64,000 nucleotides of DNA from Agelaius tricolor (GCA_023055355.1 JALJCS010000034.1:1130001-1194000); one strand, 5' to 3'. Positions 1 to 15,487 are shown, numbered from the stretch's first letter. The notes: a model not told the origin generated them from the letters alone. A program made the numbers and translations.

Positions 1-31
1 ATTTTTTTTCAGCAGTCAGCAAGTGCGTATA

Positions 32-425
32 TGTCGCAGACATCTTTCATGAAAAATCCTTTCTTAGGATTTTTCCTTGTGAGAAGCTGCAGTTTCAGCA
101 ACCAAAAGTAACCAATGGTTATCTGCTGCTGTGCAATGCAACAGGTAGACCCATGATTGGTCTCCTGTGGATGTTTGGATTTACTGACCACTCATGGCAG
201 AGCTGGCTCTTGCTCTCTGTCTGAGACACAGATCTTTGTTAGTCCTTCTTTTCTATTCTTAGCTTAGCTAGCTTCTGAAGAAACCTTTTCCTTTCTATTT
301 CTTTTTAGTATAGCCTTAATGTAACGTATATCATAAAATAATAAATCAAGCCTTCTGATCATGGAGTCAACGTTCTCATCTCTTCTTCATCCTGAAAACC
401 CTTGTGACCATACATATAAGTCACA
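32..425 (+). mobile_element. Solo LTR of a songbird endogenous retrovirus
   Basis: The segment begins TGTCGCAGAC and runs through a TCCTTTCTTAGGATTTTTCC block to an AATAAATCAAGCC polyadenylation region at about 340 and a terminal CTTGTGACCA near 410. The first 150 bp match, inverted, the sequence at 58,675-58,837, so it is a dispersed repeat. The TG start, the internal AATAAA and my memory of an abundant passerine LTR of this kind support the call. No gag, pol or env sequence follows. The exact 3' end is uncertain, because short repeats of ACATATAAGTCA follow. Confidence 0.72.
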
Positions 426-3400
426 CATATAAGTCATATCTGTACCGTCCATATTTCTAGGCTGTTAAAGAGGGCTGGACAAATTATTAACTCTTAACGT
501 TCTTACCAGCATTGCACAGCAAATTCCATTCTAATGGGCAGGTCATGAAAGGAGCAACCTGATGTGGTATTGGACTGAATGCCTAGATTCACAACATTGG
601 GAGGGGTGGTAATAATAATATTTTGTGTAGCTGTAGAATACGTAAATGTACAAAGAAAGAGCAAAATAGAACAGAACCAAACAGAAATAATAAGACCACA
701 TTCTGATAGGTGACAGTATTGAGTATCCAGTTATGAGAGCCATTTTTCTAAGGTGTGTAGAAATGCTGGAGATACTTATTTAAGAGTTTCTGCTATAAAA
801 GTTTAATAACAGAGTAATATTATGAAACTGAGAAAACAGGCTAGCTATTGAAATTACCATCATAGCTATATAAATTTGGCTGTAGATTGCTATTGCCAGT
901 AAAGGTAACAACTCTGCACTCAAGTCAATGAAAACTTTTTAAATATCAAGTCCCACAGCAACCAAAGCAGAAAAAGTTGAGCGGCTCCAGGCAAGCCAAT
1001 AAATACCACTGAATTTTATTACTCTGAGAACTGAGGAATGAAGAAAGTTGCACCCTGAGCTTTGTGAGCTTTGAAGAGAATATTTAAAAATTAGGTTGAA
1101 TTTTTTTGGGACCTGAGCTTTGATACGTGGAGTACAATGGAACTGAATTCATATGAATTTTCTTTGTTACAAGCCTTGCTTTGCTGGCTGAAACTGTAAC
1201 CCAGGCGGAGAAGAAGAAAGGCATTGGAAAATCTCTGCCTCCTTCTGCCCCTCAAGTCATTACTTGTGTAAATACTTAGGAGAGAAGAGGGTACTGTAAG
1301 ACACACTGAGACAGAAGACAAGTATTTTATGACAAATTAGCTTCAGATATTATAGGAGTCTCTATTAGGAAAATAAAGGAATGCACAAAGATCTTACCAG
1401 GGCAGCCATTTAAACCATGCTGCAGCCTGGCTGAGTGCTCAGGACTGTCCTTGGTGCATTCCAGTAGTACAAGGACTTCTGTGGTTTGTCATTATTGATT
1501 GGTGGGGCACAAAAGATCAGTTTATTGTGATTTCATTTCTCCAGCCCTAGACTGTGGAAATGAGCAATCCTCAAACACATTTACAAAGGGCTGTAAATGC
1601 AATTAATAAGAAAAGCCACCCTGCAGTATAGGTGGAAAAGCCCACACCTTAGGTCAAAGATGCTCAATATACTTTCAATCTCATCTAACCCATTGGAACT
1701 TGCAGATTTGTGTTTCCTGAAGGCAAAATCTGAGAAACGGAAGAAGTATTTTCACTTACTTCAGTTTAAATAAGAAGGTGGTCTCTGTTCTCAGCTTCTG
1801 CAGCCATCTGTGTATGTGGTCATATCAAATCCTACTGATACTAATTTCGATGGCAAAGAGTAATATAATGAAGAGTTAAGTTTATCAGTCAAATGGATAA
1901 AAATAATCCCACTTCAAAAGAAATGATTTTCTAATTCTCTAATGAGTACCTGATTTACATGTAAACAATGGCTATGGTTAATTAATTAAATGTCACATGA
2001 TTGTTCAAAGTGCACTTACTGCTACTTGTGATGCAGTTTAGTCATAAACAACACAGCCAAGGAAGAATAATTTGAGACACATTTGCTTGGGCTTGCTGCT
2101 ATTGGAATATCCCTGCAATTACATTTTGCTTCCTGAAAATGGGACCTACGTGGGTAGGTCCTTTTGTGGCTGTAGTACCAGCATAGCAGCAGGGCTGCTC
2201 TCCTTTACTGAGAAGGGAATCTGCAGTGTGTGTTTGAAGTTATTATTGCATTTCCTGATTTAGAGTGGAGATCTGTAGCACAGAGTGGCAATCTTCTCAC
2301 TTTGGTGTTTTGGTAAACCAGAACTAACTGTTGCCAAAAGGCTTTCCTGTGTTCTCACTGGTACAGTTGGTGTCTCCTCCTTAGGCTCGCTTTGTGGCTA
2401 GAAAATTTTATACTGACAGCTGTATGTCTTATTTTTGTTTGCTTTGTTTTCTCATGTTGATCTTTGCTGATTCTTCCCTGCAGTGTATCCTTGAATTAGA
2501 ATCAATAGACAGTTTATTGTGGAGGAAGAGGAAGAATGTATGCAGACGACAGAGAGGGGAATCTGAAGGCTTTGTGGCCGTTGGATTCTGTCATAGCAAT
2601 TTCATTTCTAATTAGAGACTTTATTTATTACCCTGGCATCACCTGTCATCCTGATGAGGATAATGATTCAAGTGTGGTACATTTGTACTTCCTTTAAACT
2701 AAAAATAGGCTCCTTTTAGTTCTGTGTCTTTTCAGGATGTCTTTCATTTTTCTTTGACAGCTTAACTCTGGTTTTCATTTTAACTCAGGAAATAGTTCAT
2801 AAAATACAAGTAGACAGATTCTTCCAGGGACCATGATTTTTAAAAACATTTAATGATGCAATTTTTGTAGAGGGACGGCACTGAATGTTTTGTGTGTAAA
2901 GTAGCTATTAATCAAAAACTACAATATGTAACAAACAAGCAAAACAAAATTGAATTCACCTCTTTTCTTAAAAAGGAGCTGTTCCTAATGATGGAAATTA
3001 GAGATACTTCAGCAAAATTGAATGCTCTCTATCACAGAGCTGAAACCCTGGAAAATGCACCAAATGCCATGAAACCCAACTGGAAATTCTTGTTTTCATA
3101 ATCTATTACAAACTTGATGGATAACAAAGTCATGGTTGACCTTTCGGGGAAAGCAAATCAGATGGTTTTTTCCAGAGCATTTATTATGTCCCTACTGGAT
3201 TCCTTATTTATCTGGTGTGAAGAAATCATACACATGACTTCTGATGAAGACCGTGTGTAACTGTATCTATTTCTGCTTGGGCTGAGGTTTTCCCTTTATT
3301 GGTACTATTGCATAGATCACCTTGTTGGGATGTATTTTTCCATGCAGAAAAAGAAAAAAATATAATATTATGTTTTTTAGTGTAAGGAATGCAAGTTTTC

Positions 3401-6400
3401 CATATCTTGAGGCTATCTGGAGCATTATTTGGTTTAAAGGAAGCATTATTAGGGTTAGGATTCCCACTTTGAGACAATTGGCCTGTGTTGATCTAAAGGA
3501 TTAGGGACTGTAGCATTTTCAAAACCTTTGTCAGAGGTTTCTCCCCCTTGTTTACTTTGTGTCACTGATAGAAATGTATCATTTTTGGAGTTGATATTTG
3601 TCATACCAGACTATGTGCATTTAGAAGGGAACACCCGCATTCAGCATCACAACAAAACCTAAACACCAGCAAAGTGGTGACAATCCTTGAAAGGAAATTG
3701 TAATTAAGTTTTTAATTATTTATTATTACTTCTATAATCATTTCATGTCTGAACAGTAGCTTATGATAAAAAAAATCTCCATCACCTGGAGCTGTGAGGC
3801 AAAGGCTTTCCATTAGTCATCATACTCTGCATAATGAGCAGCATTGCTAATGAGACACAAAGCACTTCAAAGTTATTCAATCAGCAGTCTGAATAATGAG
3901 ATTTTACACAAAAATGTAAATAGTGAGCATGCAACAAAAGCAGTAAGGTGGATTATAGCTTTTTCTTTTAAGCCACCATGAATGGATAGATTGAATGAAA
4001 ATTAATTACATTTTATAAATAATATAGTGTTCCACAGATTCCTAAGAAAACAGAATAGGCCAGGGCACTTGGTGCTTTAGAAGAATATGAAATTAAATAT
4101 GAGACATAGCTGCTATGAATAAGCTTTATTGGAATCTCTAACATTGCCTTTAAATTTTTGTGGGAAACATCTGCAAAATGTTTCTTATAATAAGTCAGAA
4201 GATTCTTAATACCATATTTGACAATTAGGTCAGACTTAGAGATCGGCCTGTAGTATACATTGATGCAAATTACATTAAAATATATATTCTATAATATAAT
4301 AGGCATCAAGCCTGTCAGAATTCAAGGGGCATCCAGACAATGCTCCAGTCATGCTGCTTAACTTTAGGTGGTCCTGTGAGGAGCACAGAACTGGACTTGA
4401 TCCTTCTGTGTCCCTTCCAGTTTGAGATATTCCATGGTAGCAAAATACCACGTCACATAACAGCAACCTGAGAAAGGACAATGGGTGACTGAGAGTTGAA
4501 CATAATTTTTTCACATGTACAATCATATGGTTTTTAATCCTACTACTTGAGAGAAGCAAAATTAGAGAACAATGTTTCAGTTTTATTTAAAATGCCATGA
4601 AAATCAGTATCAGGACTGGTAAAACTAATGGCAGCTTCATGATAGATATTACTGAAAAATAAAAATTTTTACTGATGGAAACCAGGAACATTTGAGATTT
4701 GACTTTGGATGCTTTGGAAGGTCTATGTTGCAGGATCATGCTTTTTTCAGAATAATTCCTGTATTTTTACATGAAAGAAAAAATGTCTTTGATGTAAAAT
4801 TCTGCAAATGTTCAGGTGGAGCTTTATAAATCAATCAGTAGATTATGATTATGAGCAGTAGCAAACTCAGTTTCAAAGCAGTGTGCTCCCTTTATAATCA
4901 TGTCAGCAGGGAAAAGCTTTGCTGCTGGCCATCTGCTGTTCAGGCAGGCTGCACTAACCTTCCACCTGCCTGAAAGAATAAAGGTGTTCTTTAGAAAGAG
5001 ACACCAGAATTGTATTTAAAATTATTATTCAGAGCTGCAAAAAATTGTCAAAGTCTGAACCAGCAATGGATAGAATATAACTTAGAATTACTGAGTTATG
5101 TTGCATTGAAGAGAAATATATGATATGGGTCTCAATTTCTTACAAAATCTATTATCCCTTATGGAACAAACAAACAAATGAACAAGCAGACCCAAAATAA
5201 AACAAAGAAATTGTCTGAAAAATAGATAAATTTCTAGTGAATGTTTTTTACATTGCTGATTTCACTAATTCTGTTTTAAATATGTAAGCTACTAATTATC
5301 TCTGGTTATCAAACCAGATTCAGTGGCTAGGAGATGAAGTCCAATGTATTCAGACTTTAAATGCAAACCATGAAATTTTTACAATTCCCAGTTTGGTGAG
5401 AAACAACAAAAATCAATAAATAAATTTCAGTTGTAAGAGACTTATACAGAAAAGACTGGGATTAGGATTTTCAAGTTTATCTGTTAGAAAGGGCAGAAAA
5501 CTACAAAGGGCAGAAAACTTATTGAGCTTCACTTTTTGCTGCACATAAATATCTGATGGTTTAAATACCACTCCTCCCAAGATTCATTGCTCCCAATGAT
5601 GAAATGTATTTTTAGCTCAGCAGCACATCTCCTGGTGTGGGATAGGTAGCTGTAAACTGGACCAAGACTTAAAATAATGGCCCTGTCATTTTTAATTGTT
5701 CAGGAATAATATGAATCATTGTGAACTCATTTAGTATTAATTTGGTTGTTATAAAATGCTTCTATAGATCCTCTCAACTAATTAGCTTGACCTTCCTTTT
5801 GAAGGGTAACCGGTGGCTGTCTGGTGTTCAAGCTTGACTTGGAGCAGAAGGCAGGCTGGGAGCAGATTCCTGAGCCCCAAGTTCAGCCTTTCCAAGTTTC
5901 CTTCCCACCCTTTGACAAGAACTTGGTTGGATAAATGCAACAATGACCTGGTTTGCTGGTTGCATATGAATAATGAGACTTGATGTTCAAAATGAAAAGC
6001 TTTTCTGGATCTCCTCTAGCTGTGGATCTCCTTAATTGCTGTGATGTTTGAGGTAGTTCAAACTTCTCCACTCTTCTGGGAGTAATGATGCTTGTGCATC
6101 AGCACAGGAATGTTTAATGAAGAGTGTCTGGGATGCAAGCATATGCCTTAACAGCAAGTTTAAAGAGAAAGAAAATAAACTGTATTTAAGATACATTTCT
6201 TCAAAAGGGGCAACACCACACCAAGAGGGAGAGACAAATAATTCCCTGAAAAAACAGTGATTTCATTTGTCCTACATGACTTCAATGAGATCATAACTTT
6301 TTTTTTTGAGAAATAGTGATGATTTTGCTAAACTGAGCTTTTAATGCAGAAGCCAGTGACCCATCCTATTGACAGAGATGGATACTGCAAGTGCAATAAT

Positions 6401-9400
6401 TTGATTGCCAGAATATGACACAAAGTAGATAAGGTATTTTATCTTTTTCATCCACTAGATTATGCATTCTCCTTACTTTGGTATTTCTGATATATTTTCT
6501 GAGAATCAGTTTTGTCTCATGTAAATGGTTCTCTGGAGAATTTCATAACTAGAGGCAGCAGAAATAAAAAATAAAACCTGTCATTAAGGAAAAAATATTT
6601 TGCATTGTTGGCACAAAAATAATCCAAATATGCACATGGCCAGGCAAAGCAGTGGAGCAGTGGTTGAGTTTGTTCAGAAAAATGTCCCGCTGTTCTGTCA
6701 AAAGCAGCACATGTATCTCATGTCATTGGGCAAGATGAGCAGTCCAAGCCGTAGACACTTGGTAAATCACTCCTGTTCTTAACCAAAGGAGTCTCAGGCT
6801 GAGAGCTGTATGCATTTTAAAATCAAGAAGCAGTAGGGGTGATGATCATTTGCTAACAGATATGGATGCATCTCAAACCCATTGAAAAGCCAAACATTCC
6901 CTGTCTGCCAAGAGTCACGAAAGAATTTTGAGCACAGTTGAAACTTTTAAAGGACAACAGCAATTAATCCTCTTCATTCATTACCAGGTAATGGCTGGAA
7001 ATAATAATTGCACTGAAAGCAGTGACCACACAGTGAATAGAGAATGTTCCACAAGTAATGACTGCTTCAGTAAATTCCTGAGTGCTTTTGGTCAGGATAA
7101 AACTAAACTCAGTCATTTCCAGCCCTCTTTCTCATTACCCAGCCAGGGCAACTTTTATCAAATCCCACCAGAGGTTCACATCCCACATCACTGTTGTGCA
7201 AACTCAGGCTGTATTGATGCAACTGATAAAATTTACTCACCACCTTCCAAGAAAGAAAGACATGAGAGATCCATGGTAGAAGGTTCCTTCATTCTACGAA
7301 GGTTTAGAAGAATGCAGGGGAAAAAATTACCTGACATTATATAGGGCTCACAGCGTTACAGGGCTCATTCTGCTTTCTCAAAATCCAGGTTATATTTCTT
7401 GGCATCTCCTCAGACTTTTTCAGAACAGAGATTCTGACTCTGTTCAGTTCATTTTCACTGCAGCCCAGATTTTCTCCTGTCACCACATGTACCATTGCTT
7501 TCCTGCTTTACATCTTCCCTTGAAACTTCTCATTTCCATTTGGCATTTCTGTTCCCTGCCCTGCTTCAGAAAACCTTCATCTTTCATCCTACTTCTGCAA
7601 ACTGCTACAGTTCTTTACTTTAGCTACTTCCAGGTGGTTTTGACCAGCATCAAGCCTCCGCACATCTACAGCCCCAGACTAGATAGATCTCTTCTTGTGC
7701 CCGATATAGAGACATGAACTGAAAGCAGCTGCTGTCAGGTTTGGCTTCAGGTCTGGCATTGTGACTGGAATTTAAAATCCATGTAATCCATGTTAGCAGA
7801 CACTGTCAAAATTTCCTCAGATCTAGGTGTTCTGCTTTCCCCTTTCAGCTACCTTTTATTTCCAAGGTGATACATTTTTCTAGTTAGAAACTAGTTCAGA
7901 TTTCCCTGATTTGTGTTAAAATACCCAAAGAAGAGGTGCAAGTCTAGGATGTCCTTCCAGGAAATTTTAAATCTATGTGCAAGAAAGAGGAAAATACTGT
8001 CTATTTTTTTATTTTTCTAAGGTGATGAGTTAATATTAACTATTTTCCTGTTTCTGCTGCTGTGCTTCCCCCTTCTGTGCAAATGTGTGCAGAGTTGCTG
8101 CTGTTACATAAAGAATGCAAAGCAGTAGTTTATTTTCTTCTTGCAAATTAAATATTCTGTACATTTTTTTTCTGGTGTTTTTTTCCCCTTTCCTGAACAT
8201 CCTTGTTGCTGTTATTGTAGGCAACATAACCCTGGTTGAAAAGAAATCATCTGTACAGAAACAAGAAGACTGGATTTGGGAAGAAATTGCTGCAAAGAAT
8301 AAATGCTAGACTGATGTTTTCAAAAGAATAAATGCTATTTTCAACATTTTTGGCATTTTTGGTAAGTGCACAAGTAATATTCTGCTGTAACCTATTTCCA
8401 GAAATCTTTTGCATTGTGTAAGTCACTCCTTTGAATGTCTGTGGCTGGGCAGATCACAATATTGTCAAAAGGTGTTCAAATATGATTATTATTTCAAATG
8501 TAATGGATATTTTCTGAGCAAATGAATTCTTGAAAATCAGAGATGTTAAAGATATATGAAGACTGAACCCAGTAACCTGCATCCAGATTTTGATGTTTAG
8601 TCAGAAACATGTCATAAGTCAAGAGACATTGTAATTACCAATGGATATTCTTTACCAAGGTGCGATTATTAGTTTAATTTTTAATTTTTTCAACTTTGCT
8701 CATTCTTACTTAAAGGAGTTTAAGTCTTTTCATTTTCTTTTTGTAACTAACATTCAATATTCCACATCTGGTTGCCAAAATGGAAAATGTGTATTATTTG
8801 CTTACAGTAGAGGTGGGAATTATTCCTTGCCATAGCACTGGTATGAAGTTTGTTTTAAAACATGAAAGATCCATTTTAGATTCCTGAAAAGAGGTATTAA
8901 AATTTCTTGTTAGATATTGCTGATTGTGATTGAAAACCACTCCATTCAATTACAGTAGAGGGAGATGAAGGACATCTTGCAGCAATGAAAATGGTTGCAA
9001 ATTTAATTAAAACATTAAATTATTGTTGGAATAAAGGTCATAATCATAAAACCTAATTGAAGGAAGTACATTAGCATGTACCCTAAGGTATCCTTTCCAT
9101 TTCCAAATATCTATTACATATTTGACATTTGAAGAGGAAAGAGGTTCCATTTTATCTGGATGGATGAACGGCGATGGGGAGAAGTGTTATACATAATACA
9201 GTGTAAGAGCCCCATTTTTCAAAACATCATTTGCTCCTTGCATAGGTGCAACACTCTGATTTTATGTCTCTGACTGAGGAAATTCCCCTTATTTATTGAG
9301 CATCATGGACCTGCATAGGGCAGAGGACATCATATCATGTACTTAGACTTTTCCCTGTGGAAAAAGTGGAACTTAACTCCCTTTAAATTTGACCAAGCCT

Positions 9401-9429
9401 CAGTTACCAGCTGTCACCTTGTTACCTAG
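426..9429. other. AT-rich stretch without recognisable gene
   Basis: About 9 kb of AT-rich sequence with only short chance reading frames. I looked for the SMARCA5 exons that should precede 9,430 (those carrying the first helicase motifs) and found none. Only one weak splice-like context was noticed, a TTATTGTAG acceptor near 8,220 leading into a short frame that stops at about 8,309, and I could not assign it. It may be intron or intergenic DNA beyond the breakpoint of the SMARCA5 duplication. Confidence 0.6.
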
Positions 9430-9627
<198 letters not shown>

Positions 9628-9659
9628 TAGTTGATGGTGTAGGGACTAGTAATGTTTAA

Positions 9660-9908
<249 letters not shown>

Positions 9909-10101
9909 TAGTGGTGTCAGTTACTGATAAGTGATAGATTGAGTTGGAAATGTTTGTTATAAAGCTTTTCATAAAATAGGCCAAATAAGGTAATTTGTTC
10001 TTTTACTTCCTGGCCATATGAGAGTTGTATTTGTTCACCATTGTGATGCTATTGTACCTTGAAAGGAAGCCTCTTATAAACCAATGATTTTGTTGATACA
10101 G

Positions 10102-10170
10102 GATTTTGATTCATGATTTGATACCAACAACTGTCTAGGGGATCAAAAACTGGTGGAGCGCCTTCCTATG
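10102..10170 (+). pseudogene. SMARCA5: SMARCA5-like exon 3 of the copy, with nonsense codon
   Basis: This 69-nt exon lies between acceptor ATACAG and donor ATG/GTGAGT. It reads DFDS, then TGA at 10,114-10,116 where the family has Trp, then FDTNNCLGDQKLVERL and PM in place of HM. The exon begins and ends in phase 0 and is exactly 23 codons, so skipping it would leave the frame of its neighbours intact at the cost of a conserved segment between the two helicase lobes. Confidence 0.93.
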
Positions 10171-10544
10171 GTGAGTCCTTTTGCCTTTTATACAAGGGTT
10201 ACATTTACCTAAGTTAAATCCCAAACAGTTCTTCTAATACTTCTTATGATAGACTATTAGGATGAGAGAGATTATTCCACAACTTTTCAGTCAAGCAAAA
10301 TTAAGTCCAAGGACACAGAACCATGTCAAAGATCATTTTGACCTAATCTTTGAGTCTTTCAAATAAAGCACATGTATATCCTATGTATAGCAAATAATTT
10401 CTCCATATAGGTTGCTTTTTTTTTTTCAGATTGTCTAACACTAGATCATGTATCTGTGATAGAGAATATCTGCTCTTTGATTCATCCATTGACCTGATCA
10501 GTGTTTCAGTTTCCAAAATGCATTTAATGGTGAACCTCTTTCAG

Positions 10545-10654
10545 GTGCTACGACCATTCCTTCTCCGTCGCATCAAGGCTGATGTGGAGAAAAGCTTGCC
10601 TCCAAAGAAGGAAGTTAAAATTTATGTGGGCCTCAGCAAAATGCAGCGAGAATG
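10545..10654 (+). CDS. SMARCA5: SMARCA5-like exon 4 of the copy
   Basis: Acceptor CTTTCAG and donor AATG/GTAATT flank 110 nt. It encodes [18 protein letters not shown] through GLSKMQREW; the Trp codon is split with the next exon. The sequence matches SMARCA5 and not SMARCA1 (VLKPF, RIKTDVEK). Confidence 0.93.
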
Positions 10655-10904
10655 GTAATTAATGCATGTGCTTGACTGGGCTGTGGTTCAGGCTCAGAAG
10701 GAATGTGCTGTCTGTGACTTGGAGGTTGTGTAGAACTCAATTTATTCTCTCTGGTATACTCCCAGTTTATTCCTGTTTCTTTCTGACACTGCTATGACAG
10801 AACCATGCATGTCAGGGAGATTTACCTGATTAAATGAAGAGAAGGGTGAGCTTTAGACAGTATTTGTAGCCTAAAGACTTATGAAAACTTGCTTAACTTC
10901 TTGC

Positions 10905-11242
10905 TTAAAGGAGAGGAGGTTCAGGAGGAACCTTTTTGCTCTGCACGACTCCTGGACGGGAGGGTGCAGCCGAGGGGGTCATCAGCCTCTTCTCCCAGGC
11001 AACAGAACAAGAAGAAATGGCCTCAAACTACACCAAGGGAGGTTCAGGTCAAACATCAGGAGGAATCTCTTAATGGAAAGGGTTGTCAAGCATTGGAATA
11101 GACTGCTCAGACAGGTGGTGGATTCACCATCTCTGGAGGTATTGAGGAAACAGCTGGATGTGGCACCCAGTGGATGGTGGTGTTTAGCCTAAGGTTGGAA
11201 CTGATGATCTCAGAGTTCTCTTGCAACCCAATCGATTCTGTG
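10905..11242 (+). mobile_element. CR1 LINE 3' end
   Basis: The segment resembles the 3' tail of avian CR1 non-LTR elements: GGTTCAGGTCAAACATCAGG, TGGTGGATTCACCATCTCTG, then GATGATCTCAGAG and CAACCCAATCGATTCTGTG, ending in the ATTCTGTG octamer type. It is 5'-truncated, as is usual, and lies in the intron between copy exons 4 and 5. If the parental SMARCA5 has the same insertion, it predates the duplication. Confidence 0.88.
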
Positions 11243-11475
11243 AGTCTGTGCTACATTTCTGACTTGCCCAGAGGCAAAAGAATGACACCCAAACCATGTC
11301 CCATGGCTGCCATGATGGTGAGGGCAGGTTCTGTCTCCCACAGGCTTTTCCTGGCTTACATGTATTCAAACCTTTCCTCCTCCTCCCCCTGCACCAGCAA
11401 AAGATGCAGCTTGTAAATCATCCCCCAGCTTCATTTTAGAGTGAACAGAAGGGTTTTTTTCTTTCCGTGCTGTAG

Positions 11476-11702
11476 GTATACCCGAATCCTGATGAAGGAT
11501 ATAGATATCCTGAACTCAGCTGGGAAGCTGGACAAGATGAGACTGCTGAACATCCTGATGCAGCTGCGGAAATGCTGCAATCACCCGTACCTCTTTGATG
11601 GAGCAGAGCCTGGCCCACCTTACACAACAGACATGCATTTGGTCACTAACAGTGGCAAAATGGTACTTCTAGACAAATTGCTGCCTAAGTTGAAAGAACA
11701 AG
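11476..11702 (+). CDS. SMARCA5: SMARCA5-like exon 5 of the copy
   Basis: Acceptor GCTGTAG and donor CAAG/GTATGC flank 227 nt, all open. It encodes [16 protein letters not shown], the invariant [11 protein letters not shown] segment, and [12 protein letters not shown] typical of SMARCA5. It ends in KLKEQ plus one base of the next Gly codon. Confidence 0.94.
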
Positions 11703-12947
11703 GTATGCATCTCCTTTCTGGGGTTTTGAGAGTTTTTTGGTTCAGTAATGTTTTTGTGTATTCTGAGCAAAACCCAGCGGACTTTAGCCAGGATTACTGT
11801 TGGTTTCTAGTATGATACCAGCTTGGATCAATAGTCCATTATGGCTTTTTGTGTTGAAGTGTTTTGATTTCTTTTTTTTTCCCACTTTTTCATCGCAGCT
11901 AAGTTCACACCATAAAAACATCATTTGATTGGGGCTTTAGATTTTCTTTCATAGTTTTCTTAGCTATCTGAAATATAATTATGTAGTATTTTAGCCACAC
12001 CTTTGATTTGCCATGAAGGACCATTTCAGATTCAGAGTCCTCATACATAGCTCAAGTCAAATCCTGTGTGAAATGTTGGTCTTTCTTGGTGGATGTGATT
12101 TTGAACAGTACCTGAGGTTTTTCTGTGTATTCTATAAACACTCAGACATGGGGGAACTCTTGAGTTGTTTTAAAGTTATTTGAGCTTTGAAATGGGTTAC
12201 TGTAAAAGTCACTTGCAACAGAGTTTTTGACACTGGAATAAATTTTTAGCTCACTATTTTTTGAGTATGCTTACAGTAGTAACTTTGCTAAAGAAGTTGG
12301 ATGTAGGTTTGTGAGTGGGGACACTTTGCAGGAAAACAAAACCACGTCCAAACCTCAACCTTCTGTAGTATAGAAGTAAACTGTACTTTGTATCTAGGTA
12401 TCATCCAAGCAGCTGTGACTGTATAACTCAAGACTGAAAACCAAGCAATTCAGTGGTTACTGTGCTTTTTTGATCTTGGTTTCTTCCTGATATCAGGTTT
12501 ATTGATGAGGTGTTGTAATTAATACTGGACTGGTCTCAAATCAAATTAGCATCTTAAACAAGAGAGTTCAGTATTAACCCTTGAGTCCAAAGGACAAAAG
12601 GAAGTAGAAACTTTGTTATATCCTGTGTTTTACTTAAATTTCTCCAGTAGACTGGAAATGGTTGAGTGTATATGCATAAAGTACTGAACCTTTTCTTTTT
12701 TTTTTTTTTATTTAAGTTGTTCTTGGCAGTAAACTGACAAGTACTTAAGAAGAATTCACTTTATTTCTAGAGATCTTAAATCCAAAACAATCAAATACTT
12801 CAAAATTTTATTATTTATACTTGATAATGTTTTTATATTTGTGTTACCATCTTACTCTGCCATGTCTGGGAACTTTTTCTTGAGGAGTACAACACAAAAT
12901 GAAAAGGAGAAGCCAGCCATTAATTAGACAGTGACCTATCAGGGTAA

Positions 12948-13298
<351 letters not shown>

Positions 13299-13356
13299 TA
13301 AAAATACTACTTGTAAAACATTTTGTTTAACTGATACATTCTTTTCATTGATTTAG

Positions 13357-13629
<273 letters not shown>

Positions 13630-14723
13630 TAAGACTAATTTTCAGTTCAAGTGCAGCTTCCACTGTGTGGAACCATTAGTCCTCAGTCACATTTGGGTTA
13701 TACAGTGTTTTATGTAGTGGGAAATGCTGCGTGTGTGCTACACCTCATAGTATTGTTTAATGCAAATAGCCTACTTGAGTAAGTAAAAATGAATTAAATC
13801 TAGGTTGTTAATCCCAAAACTATAAAGCTGTTGTGGGGAGTGGAGGTGAATGTGTTTTCACTGTTTTTCCTGCGATCTTGAAAATGAGATAAAGAAAAGT
13901 TGAATTAAAGTTTTCAAAAACTGCTTTTATGGTGATGGTAATGAAAGGATCTCATTTTAGCGACTATCCTTAGGGGTTTTTTTAAGTAGATGTGGATGCA
14001 TCTCTATCCTGGATACATGTCAAGGACATTAGTGACCACCTAAGAAAGCAAAGCTATCTAAAAACTGCCAGTGGATTTTTGGATTTTTGGTTGGGTTTTT
14101 TTTGGTTTTTTTTTTTGACAAATGAGGCCTTTCAGAGACAAGTCTTGGAAATGTCTTAAATTATTTCAGTTAACCTGTGGGTCTCAAGTACTCTAGCAAA
14201 AATTACTTCAAAAGAATGATGGAACTGGTGTCTAATAGCTCAAATGAGGCAGTACCAGCTACCACTACAGGTGTGTGTTGAGAATACTGATTCTCACAGT
14301 GGTTCGTGTTTCACTAGTCAGGAGAGGCAGGGTTATTGTATTTTTCTTGAACTATTCATGGCACTACTGAAGGATTTTGAGAAAGGCAGCTTTTGGTCAG
14401 CAGAGAGATGATTTCTTCATGCTTTGATTCTACAGAAGGTTGCTTAAGGTCAGAAGCATCCAAATCTCCTCTTTGTGATTTAATGAAAAACCCCAAATCC
14501 TGCTGTTTTTTAGCTATGACACATAGAGACACACTCACTGTCAGTGTTATTGAAAAAAAAAACCCCAAACCTGCAATGTAGATAAAAATGTAATATCTTG
14601 GGTAGCCATGGATAGCTGTAAACATTTTAGTAACCTGTGCTGTTCTGTTTTGTAAATTTGTGTGCTGTAAATAATGAAGATCTTAAACCTCATTATGTAG
14701 TCATGCTGGAAGGCAAGTGCTGA

Positions 14724-14909
<186 letters not shown>

Positions 14910-15338
14910 TAGGATGAAATTCCCTTCTTCTCCCATTGTAAATCATGGTGCAATCAGCCAGTAAGAACCAGTGGGAGTGTTGCTTTTGCCTCATCTGAAC
15001 TCTGAAGGGAGTTCATGTGCAAAGGCCTCATCCACTTGGAAATTTGTTTTACTGTAGGAGTAGGCATTTCCTCACTAACTTTTTGCTTACCTGCCTGGTG
15101 GGATATAGTCAGATTTGACTTTTTAAAGCACTCAGTTTCTTCTTTCACTTTAAATTTAAATGAATGCCTTTCCTTTTTCTAATAGACAGAGAAAAGTAAG
15201 GTAACCTTAGTTGACTTGCTTGGAATCAGTAATATGTAGTTTGTATGTGGAAATATAAGGGGGAGAAAATCCTGTATTGCTCCTTCCATAACATAAACTC
15301 TTCAGTGAGTTGCTATCCTCAAGCATTTTTATCTTTAG

Positions 15339-15487
15339 GAAGATTGGTGGATCAAAACCTGAATAGACTTGGAAAGGATGAAATGCTGCAAATAATCAGA
15401 CATGGAGCAACACACGTGTTTGCTTCAAAGGATAGTGAGATTACAGATGAAGATATTGATCACATTTTGGAAAGAGGGGCAAAGAAG
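15339..15487 (+). CDS. SMARCA5: SMARCA5-like exon 9 of the copy
   Basis: Acceptor TCTTTAG and donor AAG/GTGAGA flank 149 nt, open. It encodes [16 protein letters not shown], then [19 protein letters not shown] and ERGAKK. This is the segment joining the ATPase core to the C-terminal region. Conservative changes to the human protein are visible (QNLNK to QNLNR, QMIRH to QIIRH). Confidence 0.92.
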
